Assembly: GCA_009746045.1 (NCBI GenBank)
Contig: RPFO01000059.1
Coordinates: forward strand, 434,501-498,500
Direction: 5' to 3'
From: Mesostigma viride
Lineage: Eukaryota > Streptophyta > Mesostigmatophyceae > Mesostigmatales > Mesostigmataceae
Length of the DNA: 64,000 nt
The position numbers and the translations under genes are program-made. Positions within the stretch are counted from its first letter, which is position 1. Each line of letters opens with the position of its first letter. Below the pieces are notes generated by a model, which was given only the letters and a program-made list of their open reading frames with translations, was not told the DNA's origin and did not search any database. Positions 38,462-49,153 of this stretch are shown in pieces.

Positions 38462-39164
38462 TGTAACAACCAAATGTTACATCCAAAGTTTTCCTACTGT
38501 TGAATCTTATTATGAGTTCTTTAGGACAATTATTTGAGAAGTTAGGAGGCTTCGACGTCTGATAGATATTGGGCCTGTTGAGATCTGTCGAATCTATTGT
38601 TCTACCCTCATTGGTCGTGGCCTGATCCACGTAGGGTACTTTGCATGGTGTTGTTTAGTCAGTCAAAGATTCTCTGCAGTACCGTTGTACCTGGTGGATT
38701 TGGTTCCAGGTCCTTGAGATTTCGTATGTGCTGGCTTTGTGTTGTGTGGAGGATTCGGAGGCTAAGATCTTATCTTGAGTGATCCTCACTTTTGATTGGT
38801 CCTTCCGGGTTAGGGTTGGATGGATGCTGCGTGCACGATGACTTTTATCCTGTTTGGGGCGGCCGTGCATGTGTGCGTACGTGAGAGCTAAAGCTATGGT
38901 GTAATTCAAGGGTTTCCTTGTTTCATCAATCAAACAACCCTTGCCAAAAGTCAACTATAACTTCAACAGATAGTCGACTTGGATATAACTTGTCTGTTGT
39001 GTCTAACAAGGGTGGGGACTCATTCCCTTAACTGTTGAAGATCCATCTTCATTGCTTCTCTGGACGTGAAGTTATCTGTCGCGACTCCAACCCAGGTATA
39101 AAGATCTTTTCACGCTAATGTTGATACTGAGGCTGTTGCAAACACAACATTTTTAGTCGTTACA
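38462..39164 (+). repeat. 5' LTR of the chromovirus
   Basis: Begins TGTAACAACC and ends GTCGTTACA, so it has TG...CA termini inside a 6-bp inverted TGTAAC/GTTACA. About 703 bp long and followed directly by a tRNA primer site. Boundaries are inferred, because the partner LTR is not in the window. Confidence 0.7.
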
Positions 39165-39165
39165 T

Positions 39166-39176
39166 TGGTATCGGAG
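39166..39176 (+). other. Primer-binding site, initiator tRNA-Met type
   Basis: TGGTATCGGAG differs at one base from TGGTATCAGAG, the complement of the plant initiator tRNA-Met 3' end that primes many Ty3/gypsy elements. It starts one base after the LTR. Confidence 0.8.
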
Positions 39177-39383
39177 GTTTCTACCTAGGTGTTGGTTGTC
39201 TTGACAGTATTAGTTCACGATTAACAATGGAATTCTTGCCAGACCCAGAGAGGGTACGTTATGCTGTGTATTCGGACAGTTCTTAAGAGTGTGACTCATC
39301 CTTATGTGACAGTCTTGCTCTGAGAACTGCCTTGAGCCCATAAGTCTCTAACGTTCCCCAGTCCGGCATGCGCGACCCATGGA

Positions 39384-41135
39384 GTGATGAGTAACCCGGA
39401 GACACAACCACCGTTATCAAGTAAGAGAGTTGAAGATGCAACCACATCTTTAGCAGCTCAACGGACGACCGGTGATGAAAGGGTTTCATCATCTACTCCC
39501 AGACGTCAACTATTTGGAGATACCACCTTAATGTCTGCTTCCCGCAGATATTCGCTGTCGGTCGGCCCAAAGTTCTCCATCTTGCCCCTCGGTGTGCAAC
39601 CAGGCGAGCCCTCCCTGCGTGGCATTGGTAGAGGTGTACCACGGTTCTCCAACGTGGGGACACGCGTTCGCCAGCACCCGAATACGGTTCGGCTATTCGT
39701 TTTGGCTACAACACGGTGCCGGGGCGAGACGGCACTCGGCTAGCGGCTGACGAGCTGACAGCGGAGAAAATTCGATTACAACATGAACGTGAGGAAGCTG
39801 CGAGAGCTAGAAGTGTGGCGGAAGCGCTGGAGAAGAGTGTGGGTAGGACTATTGCGCGTGTGCAGCAACTTGAGTCGCAAGGGCAGGCGGGCGATGGAGA
39901 GTCTGTTTTCGTGGATCAACCGTCTCCAACACTGGGTATACGAGGGTATATGCGGTTGACGCTCCTTTTGTTGATGAAGGGACAGATGCACAGGGGCATG
40001 AGCCTCCACGGCTCTCGGTGGCTGCGACATTGTCGGAGAATCAGAATGCACCACACGCCCCAGTGATGGAGCTCACGTCTTTGTATCCTCGTACTGTTCC
40101 TTTTCCTAAGGTGGAGTCGGTAGACAAGCTATCGCTGACCAACCTTACCCATCGCAGCTTCGACCATTTCTCCACCAAGTTTCAGGATGTCTTCGCTATC
40201 CACTTCGCCAACTATGGGCCCAAGGCAGAGGAACGTCTCACGATGGACATCCAGAAGAGAATGGTTAGGCAGCGGATGAGCGACAGTGCCAGCGACCGTT
40301 TTGATGAGTTTTTGCGTTCTGTGGCTGGACGTGCGTGTACCGACCTCCCCTCTCTCCTATTGGGCTTTCGCCGGTTTCTGTTACCCCAGGATCAGCTTCG
40401 CATGGATCGGGACGCACTGGCTAACTGTACGCAGGCTGGTTTGACGCTGCCACAGTTCGTGGAGCAATTCACCAACCTTAGAGCCAAGATTCCTCAATGC
40501 TCTGACGCAGAGGCACTTCACAGACTACTGCATGGCATGGCTCCACACGTGCGACTGGATGTGGACAAGCACTTCTCCCAGTTCGACTACGTGGATTGGC
40601 AATGGGACAAGGTGTTGTCTTATGTGCTTACCCTTTGTCGTGTGCCTGCTTTTTCTGTCAAGTGGGAACCTGTGGCCACGCCAGTGCCACCCATCAAGAA
40701 GTCCCTGAACCAGCTGGATGACCTCCTGGGGGAACTCAATGCATTGGATCCCACCCAGGGTAACTGTTTTATCTGCAACCAGCCAGGTCACTTTGCACGG
40801 GACTGCCCTAGACGGGACCAGTTTCCCCCTGCCACGAGAGGACCTTTTGGCGCCCTGCCATCTCCCAGGCCACCCAACCTTCCTCCTGGCGTTCCTGCTG
40901 GCGATCACCGGATACAGCCAGGGTTCCAGCCCAACTTCCAGCCCTCTGGGAGGTTCCAGTCCCGCGCTAGGCCCTTCAGCAGACAGGATAAGCGTAGGAT
41001 GGTGAACGCTCTCATGCAGCTGCTGGCAGATGAGGAGGATGGGGGGACGAGGATGAGCCTCCAGCACCACCTGAGCAGCTTCCACCATCGGGCAGTGGAG
41101 CATCCCCAGACCCACCTGAGTCAAAAAACTAGTTG
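39384..41135 (+). pseudogene. gag: gag polyprotein of the chromovirus, frame-broken
   Basis: Reading passes through three frames: 39384 to about 39710, 39716 to about 39930, then about 40018-41040, and shifts once more to end ...PSGSGASPDPPESKN at about 41132. The capsid-like region contains FDHFSTKFQDVFAIHFANYG and LHRLLHGMAPHVRLDVDKHF. A single zinc knuckle CFICNQPGHFARDC lies at 40765-40806. The frame changes fall in or near short homopolymers. gag and pol appear separated by a stop, as in many Ty3-like elements. Confidence 0.8.
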
Positions 41136-43024
41136 GGTCCCCAGGTCATCCTTCTGTCATGGCCAGGTCTGACCTGCCTGCTGTTGACGTTAGGCCAGTG
41201 AACACTGTGGGTGCTTCTGACCCTGCTGTCCCTGTGGGTCCTCCTGTACCAGGTCACTTACTCAAGTTTCAGGCTAGGCTCCTCAACGTGCCAGTCCCCT
41301 TGGCTCAGCCAGCTTGCTTGTTTATGATTGATTCTGGTGCTGGCAGTAATTATATTGCTGCATCCTTGGTGCAGGAGCTGAAGTTGCCTGTGTTGGCCCA
41401 CCCCACACCTGTCATGGTGCAGTATTCTGATGGCAGGAGAAGCTGCTCACCTGGCTATGTGCAGCTCATCTTCCAAGTTTGTTCATCCCAGACTTTGGAA
41501 GTGACAGCAGATGTCATTCCCCTCACGGCAGCGGATGTGATTTTGGGGATCCCATGGTTGTCTGACACCAATCCTGCTATTTCTTGGCCTGACAGGGTGG
41601 TCCAGTTCAAGGATGGGACAGTGTGGGATGCTACCTGTGTGTTGCCAGGGGGGAGAAGAACAGCCACTGAGTGCTGTTCCACACAGACAGCTGTCAATGA
41701 TGGCAAGGGAGGGGAAGCAGGTGCGAAAGGGGTGGATCAAGAGCCGACTTTGGAGGAGAAACGGGCTGCCCTACTGAAGCATGTGTGGTCTGCCAAGCAT
41801 ACTCTGTCTTATTTGGCCACCTATCCAGTGGAACACATCTTTTTCCTGCATTTGGTGCCTAATGAACCTGAGTCTGCTAGTGATCATTCTGTCAATGCTG
41901 TCAGTTCTACTGTCACCACTGAGCAACAACAGCAGCATGATGCCTTGTTGGACAGGTATGGAGCCATCTTTGAGGACAAGATGCCCCAGTATCCTCCTGA
42001 GGGACCCATCACACATGTCATCAAGTTGGTAGAGGGTGCTCGTCCTCCTTTGTGCCTATGTACAGGATGGGCCCTGCAGAGATGGCAGAGCTGAAGACCA
42101 TACTTATTGGCCTGTTGGAGGCTGGTCTGATCCTCCCAGCTAACAGTCCTTTCAGTTCTGGGTGTTTGCTTGTACCCAAGCATGATGGGGGGTGGAGGTT
42201 GTGCATTGACCTGAGGGGACTGAACAAGGTGACTGTCAAGTCCAGGTACCCTCTGCCCAGAATTGATGAGTTGCTGGAGAGGACTGCAGGAGCTGCCTTC
42301 TTTACCAAGTTTGACCTCAGGCATGCTTTCTGGCAGATCAGGGTGGCTACTGAGGACATCCCCAAGACGGCCTTTTCTACCCCATGGGGACAGTTCCAGT
42401 GGACAGTAATGCCCATGGGTGCCTCTAACAGTCCTGCCACTATGCAGATGTTTGTCAATGCCATCTTTGGCCACCTGACTGGAAATGCCCTGCCCCAGAT
42501 CTCACCGGACCTTCGCAACCCCAGGTTCAAGGACATTGCCCACTTGTGTGACACTACCAGGGTGGTCTTCAGGACTTGTGTGGTCGTCTACCTGGACGAC
42601 ATTCTGGTACACTCTCGTACCTTCAGGGAGCACCTGGAGAACGTGGAGGAGGTCCTTAAGGTGATCCATCAGTATCATCTGTCGGTGAAGAGGTCCAAGG
42701 TGCACTAGGAACTCGGGGGTGATATAAGTGGTAAAAAGTGGTAAAATCTATATCACCCGGTGGTAAAAAGTGGTAAAAAGTGATAAAAAGTGATAAAAAG
42801 TGGTAAAAAAGGGGTAAAACAGGTGGTAAAAGGTGGTAAAACAGGGGGTGGTAAAAGCCTTTACCACCTCCATTTTACCACCTGACCGCCATCGTGGTAA
42901 AAAAATACCACCAGGTGGTAAAAACGAGGGTGAAAACAGGTGGTAAAAAATTACCACCATGGAGGTGAAAAAATCGGTGGTAAAAATGGTAAAAAATATG
43001 GAGGGAAAAAACACAGATAGATCT

Positions 43025-43140
43025 CACTAGGAACTCGGCTTTGAGAATGGGTGAGAAAACACGTTTCTCACCCGGGTGAGATGACCCAAGAAAGGTGAGA
43101 AAAGGAGAAAACGTGAGAAAAATCTCAAAAAACAGGACGT
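43025..43140 (+). mobile_element. Second CACTA-type terminus, nested, with different subterminal motif
   Basis: CACTAGGAACTCGG at 43025-43038 repeats the first 14 bases of the outer terminus. It then diverges into repeats of gtgagaaaa (43050-43125) instead of gtggtaaaaa. No matching opposite end with this motif is seen. Confidence 0.65.
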
Positions 43141-43744
43141 GAATCAACAGCACTGGTCAAATCAGGGCAATCAAAATCGCTTCATTAAAATGTTTAAATA
43201 ATAAATGTTTATAGCCGTCAAGAACCTATCGATTCATACTAGCCATTCAGAGGCTGTTCTGAAAGTGTAACCATTGATCATTTAATGAATCATCTATACA
43301 ACACTGTTATGGCTTTATGACACATCCGTCATTGCCTTTCATCTTATACGATGGCAGCTAGTGGTTAACGAAGCTGGTCGCTTGCTAGGGCATCATGCTG
43401 ACCGCTCCCATTTCAGTCCCGTGGTGCCTGCAAGAATCCAAGCAAGCCGCGACACAATATGCAAGAGAACAAAAAGATATCAGATCCTTGACGTAGACAT
43501 CACCATTCTACAAGGAAGAGCTCGCCAGCACCTAACGGTCCATGCAGCAAATGTGTAGAATACGATTTAAGACCCAACACTCACTCTTATGGCAAAGCAG
43601 CCCATACACATGAATCACACCATGCGCCAGATGTCACACGAGCAAGCCACAACGTTGTCGTTGGATCAGAAAGCAACAAACGTGAAAACGCTAGCGGCCC
43701 AAATCTGAGATTCCGCGGAACAGAGAAAATAAGAAAGCTCAGAA
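43141..43744. other. Interior of CACTA-type element, no gene recognised
   Basis: About 600 bp without coding signal or known repeat. Confidence 0.4.
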
Positions 43745-43887
43745 GCTACCAGCAAGGGATCGAACATAGGACCTTTGGCATGATGTCGCGGCTGTGTGAG
43801 TCTCCTGATCCGAAAGCATCTCACTTAAGTAACGTTTCGAAACAGCCAAACTGCGAAAAACCTCTTACCGGAGAGTTTTGCCAATAT
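43745..43887. repeat. Short dispersed element related to 10836-11240
   Basis: Contains gggatcgaacataggacct, tgatgtcgcg, tctcctgatccgaaagc and cctcttaccggagag. The first phrase resembles a reversed tRNA B box. It abuts the next retroposon at 43888. Confidence 0.5.
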
Positions 43888-44096
43888 CAAGGAGACAACC
43901 AGCGCAGGTCAGAAATCGGGAGAATCCGGACCATGGTAGCTCGAGCCTGCCGTTATCTTGTCCGCGCTGTCGAGCCGTGCAGGATTATGAATATGAATGG
44001 AGATGGAAATGTGTAGCCTTACATGCGAAATAATGGCCGGCTGACGTGAAGAGCGACTAGATGACCTAGACGGTGGGGCCGGAAACAGCTTGCTTG
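43888..44096 (+). mobile_element. 215-bp LINE-tail retroposon copy
   Basis: Starts CAAGGAGACAACC and ends ggaaacagcttgcttg, with scattered differences from the copy at 5915. Inside the CACTA-type element. Confidence 0.8.
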
Positions 44097-44484
44097 TTTG
44101 TGTTTCATCGTGGGCAACGAGTCCAACGACTACTTTCTCTGGGTTGCAAACTGCGGCAAATTGAACGCAAACCTCATCATGAAATCTTGACCGTCGAAAT
44201 GTAACGATCCGACGACTTATGCAGTATGCCGCGTAATTTTTTGCGGGAGAGCCGTTGGGCCGGTTCCCGACGCGGGCGACCAGTGGTTTGCATTAAGTTA
44301 ACTTACCTGAAGTTTTCCAACAGAAGTTACCCAAGCCGCACGATGGCACTCATCGACGGCCTCAGTCTGTTGACGCGTCGGCCCGATTTTGGCGGCACCC
44401 AATTTGACCCCAACGGTACCTACCGACAAAGGGCATACATTATACATTACCTTTCACGCGCACCACGACCCCTTCGAGTTCTGC

Positions 44485-44585
44485 TATGGCGGTGGTGCCG
44501 TGGGGCCAGCATCAGACTGCGGGCCCTTATCTTCTATGGCGGTGCTGCCGTTGGGCCCGAATCAGACTGCAGGCCCTTTATGCAG
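44485..44585. repeat. About 47-bp tandem duplication
   Basis: Two copies of a unit containing tctatggcggtg, tgccgt, gggcc, atcagactgc and gggccctt. Confidence 0.75.
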
Positions 44586-44649
44586 GCGGGCCCTTAATGC
44601 ATGTCACTTATTTATTCTTCTGCATACAAATATGAAGCAATGAAGTCGT

Positions 44650-44960
44650 GTCCTCCGGATTTTTGCATTTGCACCGTGTGCAGTTCTTGGACGTTTGGAA
44701 ACATGCATGGCATATGGCTAACGTAGTGGCTGACTAGCTAGACCGTTTCAGTGGTTTTTCATTTGCGGTTATTTCCTCGTAAATGGAGGGAAAGCGATCG
44801 CTGCAATGGTTCTCACCACTAGACACTCCCGGCCATTGAGCCCGATTAACGTCCTCATCAAGCAACCTGTTTCCGGCCCCACTGTATAGGTCATCTTACA
44901 GTCGCTCTTTGCGTAAGCCAGCCATAATTTCAATGAACAAGGCTACACATTTGCATACTC
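44650..44960 (-). mobile_element. LINE tail joined to PLE 3' flank, copy of 6010-6345
   Basis: The reverse complement reproduces 6010-6345: part of the LINE tail (ttgaaattatggctggctta ... gtggggccggaaacag) and then the segment that follows it at 6128-6345. Both lie in the same relative orientation as at 6 kb. Confidence 0.75.
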
Positions 44961-45044
44961 TTTTCTTGGTTATCGGTGTGCCTTTGTTTGAATGCAGGGG
45001 GGGTCGCTGTGCCGACACAACGCGTTCAACGTGCTGGGCATCAA

Positions 45045-45345
45045 ATGAGGGCTCTGGGCGACCACCAGTGCCCGACTAGTGTCACCACTGCCTTCCGGAC
45101 CTGAGGGCGAGGCTGCAGCCGGAGCTGCAGACGTATTTTCAGGGCTTAGCGCAGCCGCCAGGCTGCCTGTGTCGAGGAGCGTTTGCTCATCACATATTGG
45201 GCAATAGCTTCGGAAAATTATTTCAGCGTGTGCGTCTTAGAAAGACGAAGCGATTGTGATATTCACAGCCGAATTCGGTGCCCAAACGAGAAAGTTATGA
45301 TCTCCGCTGTCAGCCATGGCTACCTCGTGGCTCGCGGCTTTGATG
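45045..45345 (-). mobile_element. Half-LINE 5' end, copy E
   Basis: In minus sense: a 5' UTR with cgagccacgaggtagccatg, attcggctgtgaatatcacaa and ttttccgaagc, then the ATG at 45191 (ATGAGCAAACGC) and about 45 codons of ORF1 that are already broken by a stop. Confidence 0.7.
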
Positions 45346-48300
45346 GTACATTGGCTATATTGTATGATAACCCTATAATGCACCTTAGTGGTGCTGAGTT
45401 TTTTTCACATTAATGACTTAATGAAATTAAGCTCATGATTTTTCTCGTGGTATACTGTTGGGGCAGGCGCAGGCGCAAGAAGTCTCCTACGGTTGACAAA
45501 CACCATATGTAGCAGGTTCACCTGACAACCATGCCAATATTTTGATGATTGAATGAATAAAGATGCTTTTCTTGTCGTTTTGCGCCTGACATTTTTGTCG
45601 GTTTAGCACTTGTGTTTTTACCACTTGTGTGCATGCTCATGTGGTATTTTTTTACCACTTTTTATCACTTCTTCGGTTTTACCACTTTTTATCACTTTTT
45701 ACCACTTGCACAAGCCTTTTACCACCACTTTACCACTTTTTACCACAAAGTGGTAAAAAGTGGTAAAATATACCCACTTTTTTACCACTTTTTATCACTT
45801 TTTATCACTTTTTATCACTTTTTATCACTTTTTACCACCCTTAGACCTCTTTTACCACCTCGAGGTGGTAAAAAGGTGGTAAAAAGTGATAAAAAGTGGT
45901 AAATTTACCACCCCCGAGTTCCTAGTGTGGAGTGGGGCCAAGAGGTGAAGTTTCTGGGCTACCAGCTGAGCGCTGCAGGTATGACTCCTGAGGCCAGCAA
46001 GGTCTCTGCTGTTTTGGAGTGGCCTGTGTTGAAGTCAGCTCAGGATGTCAGATCCTTTCTGGGCCTGGTGGGCTGGTACCGACGGTTCATTCCTGACATG
46101 GCGGCCATCTCTGGTCCCCTGTTAGCCCTGCTCAAGAAGGATGTCCCCTTTGAATGGACTGCAGCATGCCAGCAAGCTTTTGATGTGTTGAAGCAGAAGC
46201 TTACCACTGCTCCCTTGTTGGTGGGCCCCAACCCAGACTTGCCATACCAGGTCAGGTCTGACGCCTCACAGGGTGCTATTGGTGCAGTACTAATGCAAGA
46301 TCATGGTAAGGGCCCTCAACCAGTGGAATACATGTCCAGGAGTATGACGTCTGCAGAACGTAACTACCCTGTTCATGAGCAAGAGCTGTTGGGATTGGTG
46401 GTGGCCTGTCACAAGTGGGAACACCTACTGAAGGGGGCCCAGTTTTCTGTGGCCAGCAGCGCCAGAGATGGGCAGGGCAACGAGTCTATTACCCTGATGA
46501 CTGACCACAGGCCCTTGGTACATGTGTTGGAACAGACCCGGATGAGTAAGAGGATGGCTGGATGGATGGAGTTCCTGGGGGGGTTTGGACCTTTCTCTGT
46601 GAGGTACATTCCTGGTACGCAGAATGTGGTGCCTGACGCCCTGTCCAGGAGGAGGGATTTGATGGGAAGTTTTCATGAGGACTTGGACATCTGTGCTGCC
46701 CTGATTTCTGTGGTAGAGTGTGGAGCCTTGACTAGAGCTCAGGCCAACAACCAGAAGGTTTCTCAACTGTTGACACCACCTGTAGGGAATAACGGTGGTC
46801 CCGTGATGCTCATCGACCAGGGCTCTGTCCCAGAGTTGACAGGCGTCCAGGAGGGTGTCCAGTCACTGTCTGACAGTCTTAGGAGAAGTCCTGAAGGTGT
46901 GGTGCCCACTCCCACAGAGCAGCCAGGTGAGGGAGGCCCTGCTAGGCGCAGCAGAGGTAGGCCCAGGAAGTGGGTCATGGACCCTGTGTTGGTAGGCCGG
47001 TCCAAGGTGTTGGCCTCTCAGGTGATGGCAAGGTCAAAAGGGCCTATAGCTACTACTGTCTCATCCAAGCAGTTGGTGGCTAGCCCTGGGCAGGAAGAGG
47101 AGATGCAGATGCAGCCCCTGGGACCTGACAAGGACCTGGTGTTGCCTAACCCTTTAAATATTTCCCTGCTGGACGTCATCAAGGCCTTCACCAAGACGGA
47201 GGACATGGCTACTGCAGCTATCCAGAGGGGCAACTTTGGCAATAGACCTGTAGAATACTGGGAGGGCGTTCTGTATGTTCACACTCATGATGCAGAGCAC
47301 ACGGTGACTAGAAAAGTGTATGTGCCTGAGATGGCCATTCCCACAGTGTTACATTGTTTCCATGACGATGTGACTGCGTGTCATCCTGGTTATGCTAAGC
47401 TACTGCATGAGGTGCAGCAGAGGTTTTGGTGGCCTGGCCTTTATCAGGATGTTAAGGCCTATGTGGACTCCTGTGACTCCTGCCAGAGAAATAAGGTCAG
47501 GAACCAAGCCACGCCCATTTTTCCCATGGCTATGCCCATTCCCCTGCGCCCTTGGATTAGTGTGACTATGGATTTTATCTGTGGTCTTCCCATGTCAGAT
47601 GGTGGCAATGACAGGATCCTTGTGGTCATGGACAGGCTGTCCAGGATGTGCCATCTGATTCCTTGCAATACTCATCTCACAGCTGTACAGTGTGTAGATT
47701 TGTTTATGAAGGAGATCTACCGTCTGCACGGCATGCCTAGAGTGATCATCACTGATCAGGACCCCCTTTGGCTGTCAGGGTTTTGGAAGTCATTCTTTGA
47801 CATCCTAGACACTAAGCTGGCATTCGGTGTGGCATACAGGTGTGCCAGTACTGGGGCGGTGGAGAGGATGAACAGAATTGTCAGGGAGTGTCAAAAGCAC
47901 TATTGTACACACGACAACAAGGACTGGGACAAGAAGATACCTTTCATAGAGTTCGCAATCAACAACTCTCCTCTGGCTCCTCACCAGATGTCCCCCTTCG
48001 TGATCTGCAATGGCCAGTGTCCCTTGACACCATTCGACTTGGAACTGCCTGACAGAGACGCTGAAGGCCCTTTCCAGCGACGTCTTGGTTCAGTCCAGCA
48101 GTTGTTGGCTTCCTTCCAGGAGGCTCACAGCATTGTGGCTACCCAGCTGTTGAGGACACAGGACAAATACCTGACTACCGCCTGGCAGCAAACGGTGGCC
48201 AGTCATTCCTTTGTAGCTCCTGGGGACTTGGTGTTGCTGGAAGCCAACAGAGTGCTGCCTGAGAAGGAGCAATGCAGGAAACTGCAACCACTCTGGTTGG

Positions 48301-48722
48301 GTCCTTACCCAGTGTTGGCAACCTTCCACTATGGTACAGTGGTCCAGGTCCAAGTGCCTTCTCACTGGAAGCTCAGGAATAATATTTTTCACCTAGCCCA
48401 GCTGAAGCTGTACAGGCGCAACACCTTACCAGGCAGATTGTCTGCCCCTTTGCCTTATGAATTGGATTCTGAGGGGGAGAAGATCTATGAAGTGGAGCGG
48501 TTGTTGGCTCACAGGGTGAAGGGGAAAGGTCGTACCAAACAGTTGCAGTTTAAGGTACACTGGAAGGGAGAGCTAGAGGTGACTGCTACGTGGCTGTGGT
48601 TGTCTGATCTCACCAACAGTCACTCTGCTGTACTAGAGTATTGTCAGCGTCATGGTATCACCTTGCCTGAGTGGTATGTCATGGGCTCTGAGCGGTGTGC
48701 TCCCCTTCATAGCTCCCAGTAA

Positions 48723-49153
48723 GCACTGCTAACACCTCTTTTTGGTGTTTTGTGTCTGTGGTTGCCAGCCATGGCCGACTCCCATCCGGAGGGGACACCC
48801 AGGCCACCTGCACGAACCCAAGAGGACGTGAGGGCTACGTATGTCTTTCAGCACGACTACGCTGGCCGGGCCCACTTCGAATGTTCCGCGGTCCAAGCCA
48901 AGTGTGTGACACTTTTCCTTCAATTTTGAGGCAAAAATCTTGAATTTTGGCTTGCGAACGTATAAATTTCACGTAAATATTACAATTTGTGGGTATTTAT
49001 CTCGTTGTAAGTCTCGTGTGACATAAAAACTTTACATTAGCGTGAAATTGCATTGTTTCATTGAAGAATATCATGGATACATTCGTCGCACTTGAGACGG
49101 AGTCGACTGAATTTACTAAAGACTCGTCCAACATAAAATAAAGTCTTCGAACG
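48723..49153. other. Junction between chromovirus and the large unknown gene
   Basis: Downstream of the pol stop there is no polypurine tract or LTR. The sequence near 48720-48900 has no recognisable feature. The polyadenylation region of the minus-strand gene should lie at about 49000-49150. Confidence 0.45.

Larger units (their letters stand above)
42703..45927. mobile_element. Non-autonomous CACTA-type DNA transposon inserted in pol
   Basis: The ends are perfect 19-bp inverted repeats, CACTAGGAACTCGGGGGTG, at 42703-42721 and 45909-45927. The host dinucleotide TG occurs on both sides (42701-42702 and 45928-45929). Removing the element and one TG rejoins AAG GTG GAG TGG GGC (K-V-E-W-G), in frame with RT. 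Subterminal regions (about 42725-43000 and 45610-45905) are dense in gtggtaaaaagtgg motifs in opposite orientation at the two ends, as in CACTA/En-Spm elements. The interior (43140-45600) has no transposase but carries fragments of other retroelements. CACTA termini are established for that superfamily; its target duplication is usually 3 bp (2-3 reported), here 2. Confidence 0.8.
38462..48722 (+). mobile_element. Chromovirus-type Ty3/gypsy LTR retrotransposon, interrupted, no 3' LTR seen
   Basis: Order: 5' LTR (38462-39164), primer-binding site (39166-39176), gag with CCHC knuckle, protease, RT, a 3.2-kb inserted DNA element (42703-45927), RNase H, integrase with GPY-type motif, and a C-terminal chromodomain. 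This domain order defines Ty3/gypsy chromoviruses, which integrate by way of histone-mark recognition. The pol stop is at 48720-48722. Neither a polypurine tract nor a second LTR follows. Several 1-nt frame breaks in gag and at the protease-RT junction indicate decay or base-calling errors. Confidence 0.9.
41159..48722 (+). pseudogene. pol: pol polyprotein of the chromovirus (PR-RT-RH-IN-chromodomain), split and frameshifted
   Basis: Protease: active-site MIDSGAGSNY at about 41324-41353. The frame slips by one base near 42045, where GARPP should run into FVPMYRMG. RT: KHDGGWRLCIDLRGLN, TKFDLRHAFWQI, MPMGASNSPATMQM and catalytic YLDD at 42589-42600. RT stops at KV (42702) because a DNA element is inserted; the frame resumes at GAG TGG (45930) as EWGQEVKFLGYQLS. 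RNase H: VRSDASQGAIGAVL, HEQELLGLV and LMTDHRPL. Integrase: an HHCC zinc finger (ACHPGYAKLL ... CDSCQRNK), catalytic residues in VTMDFICGL, IITDQDP and GAVERMNR, and WLGPYPVLATF. Chromodomain at about 48484-48655 (YEVERLLAHRVKG, FKVHWKG). An extra block of about 40 residues separates FVNAIFGHL from VVVYLDD in RT. The second half (45930-48722) is a clean 930-codon frame. Confidence 0.9.

Noticed and set aside
42706..42708. Natural stop codon ending RT
   Set aside because: The TAG lies inside the inserted element's terminus (CACTAGG). RT continues in frame beyond the insertion.
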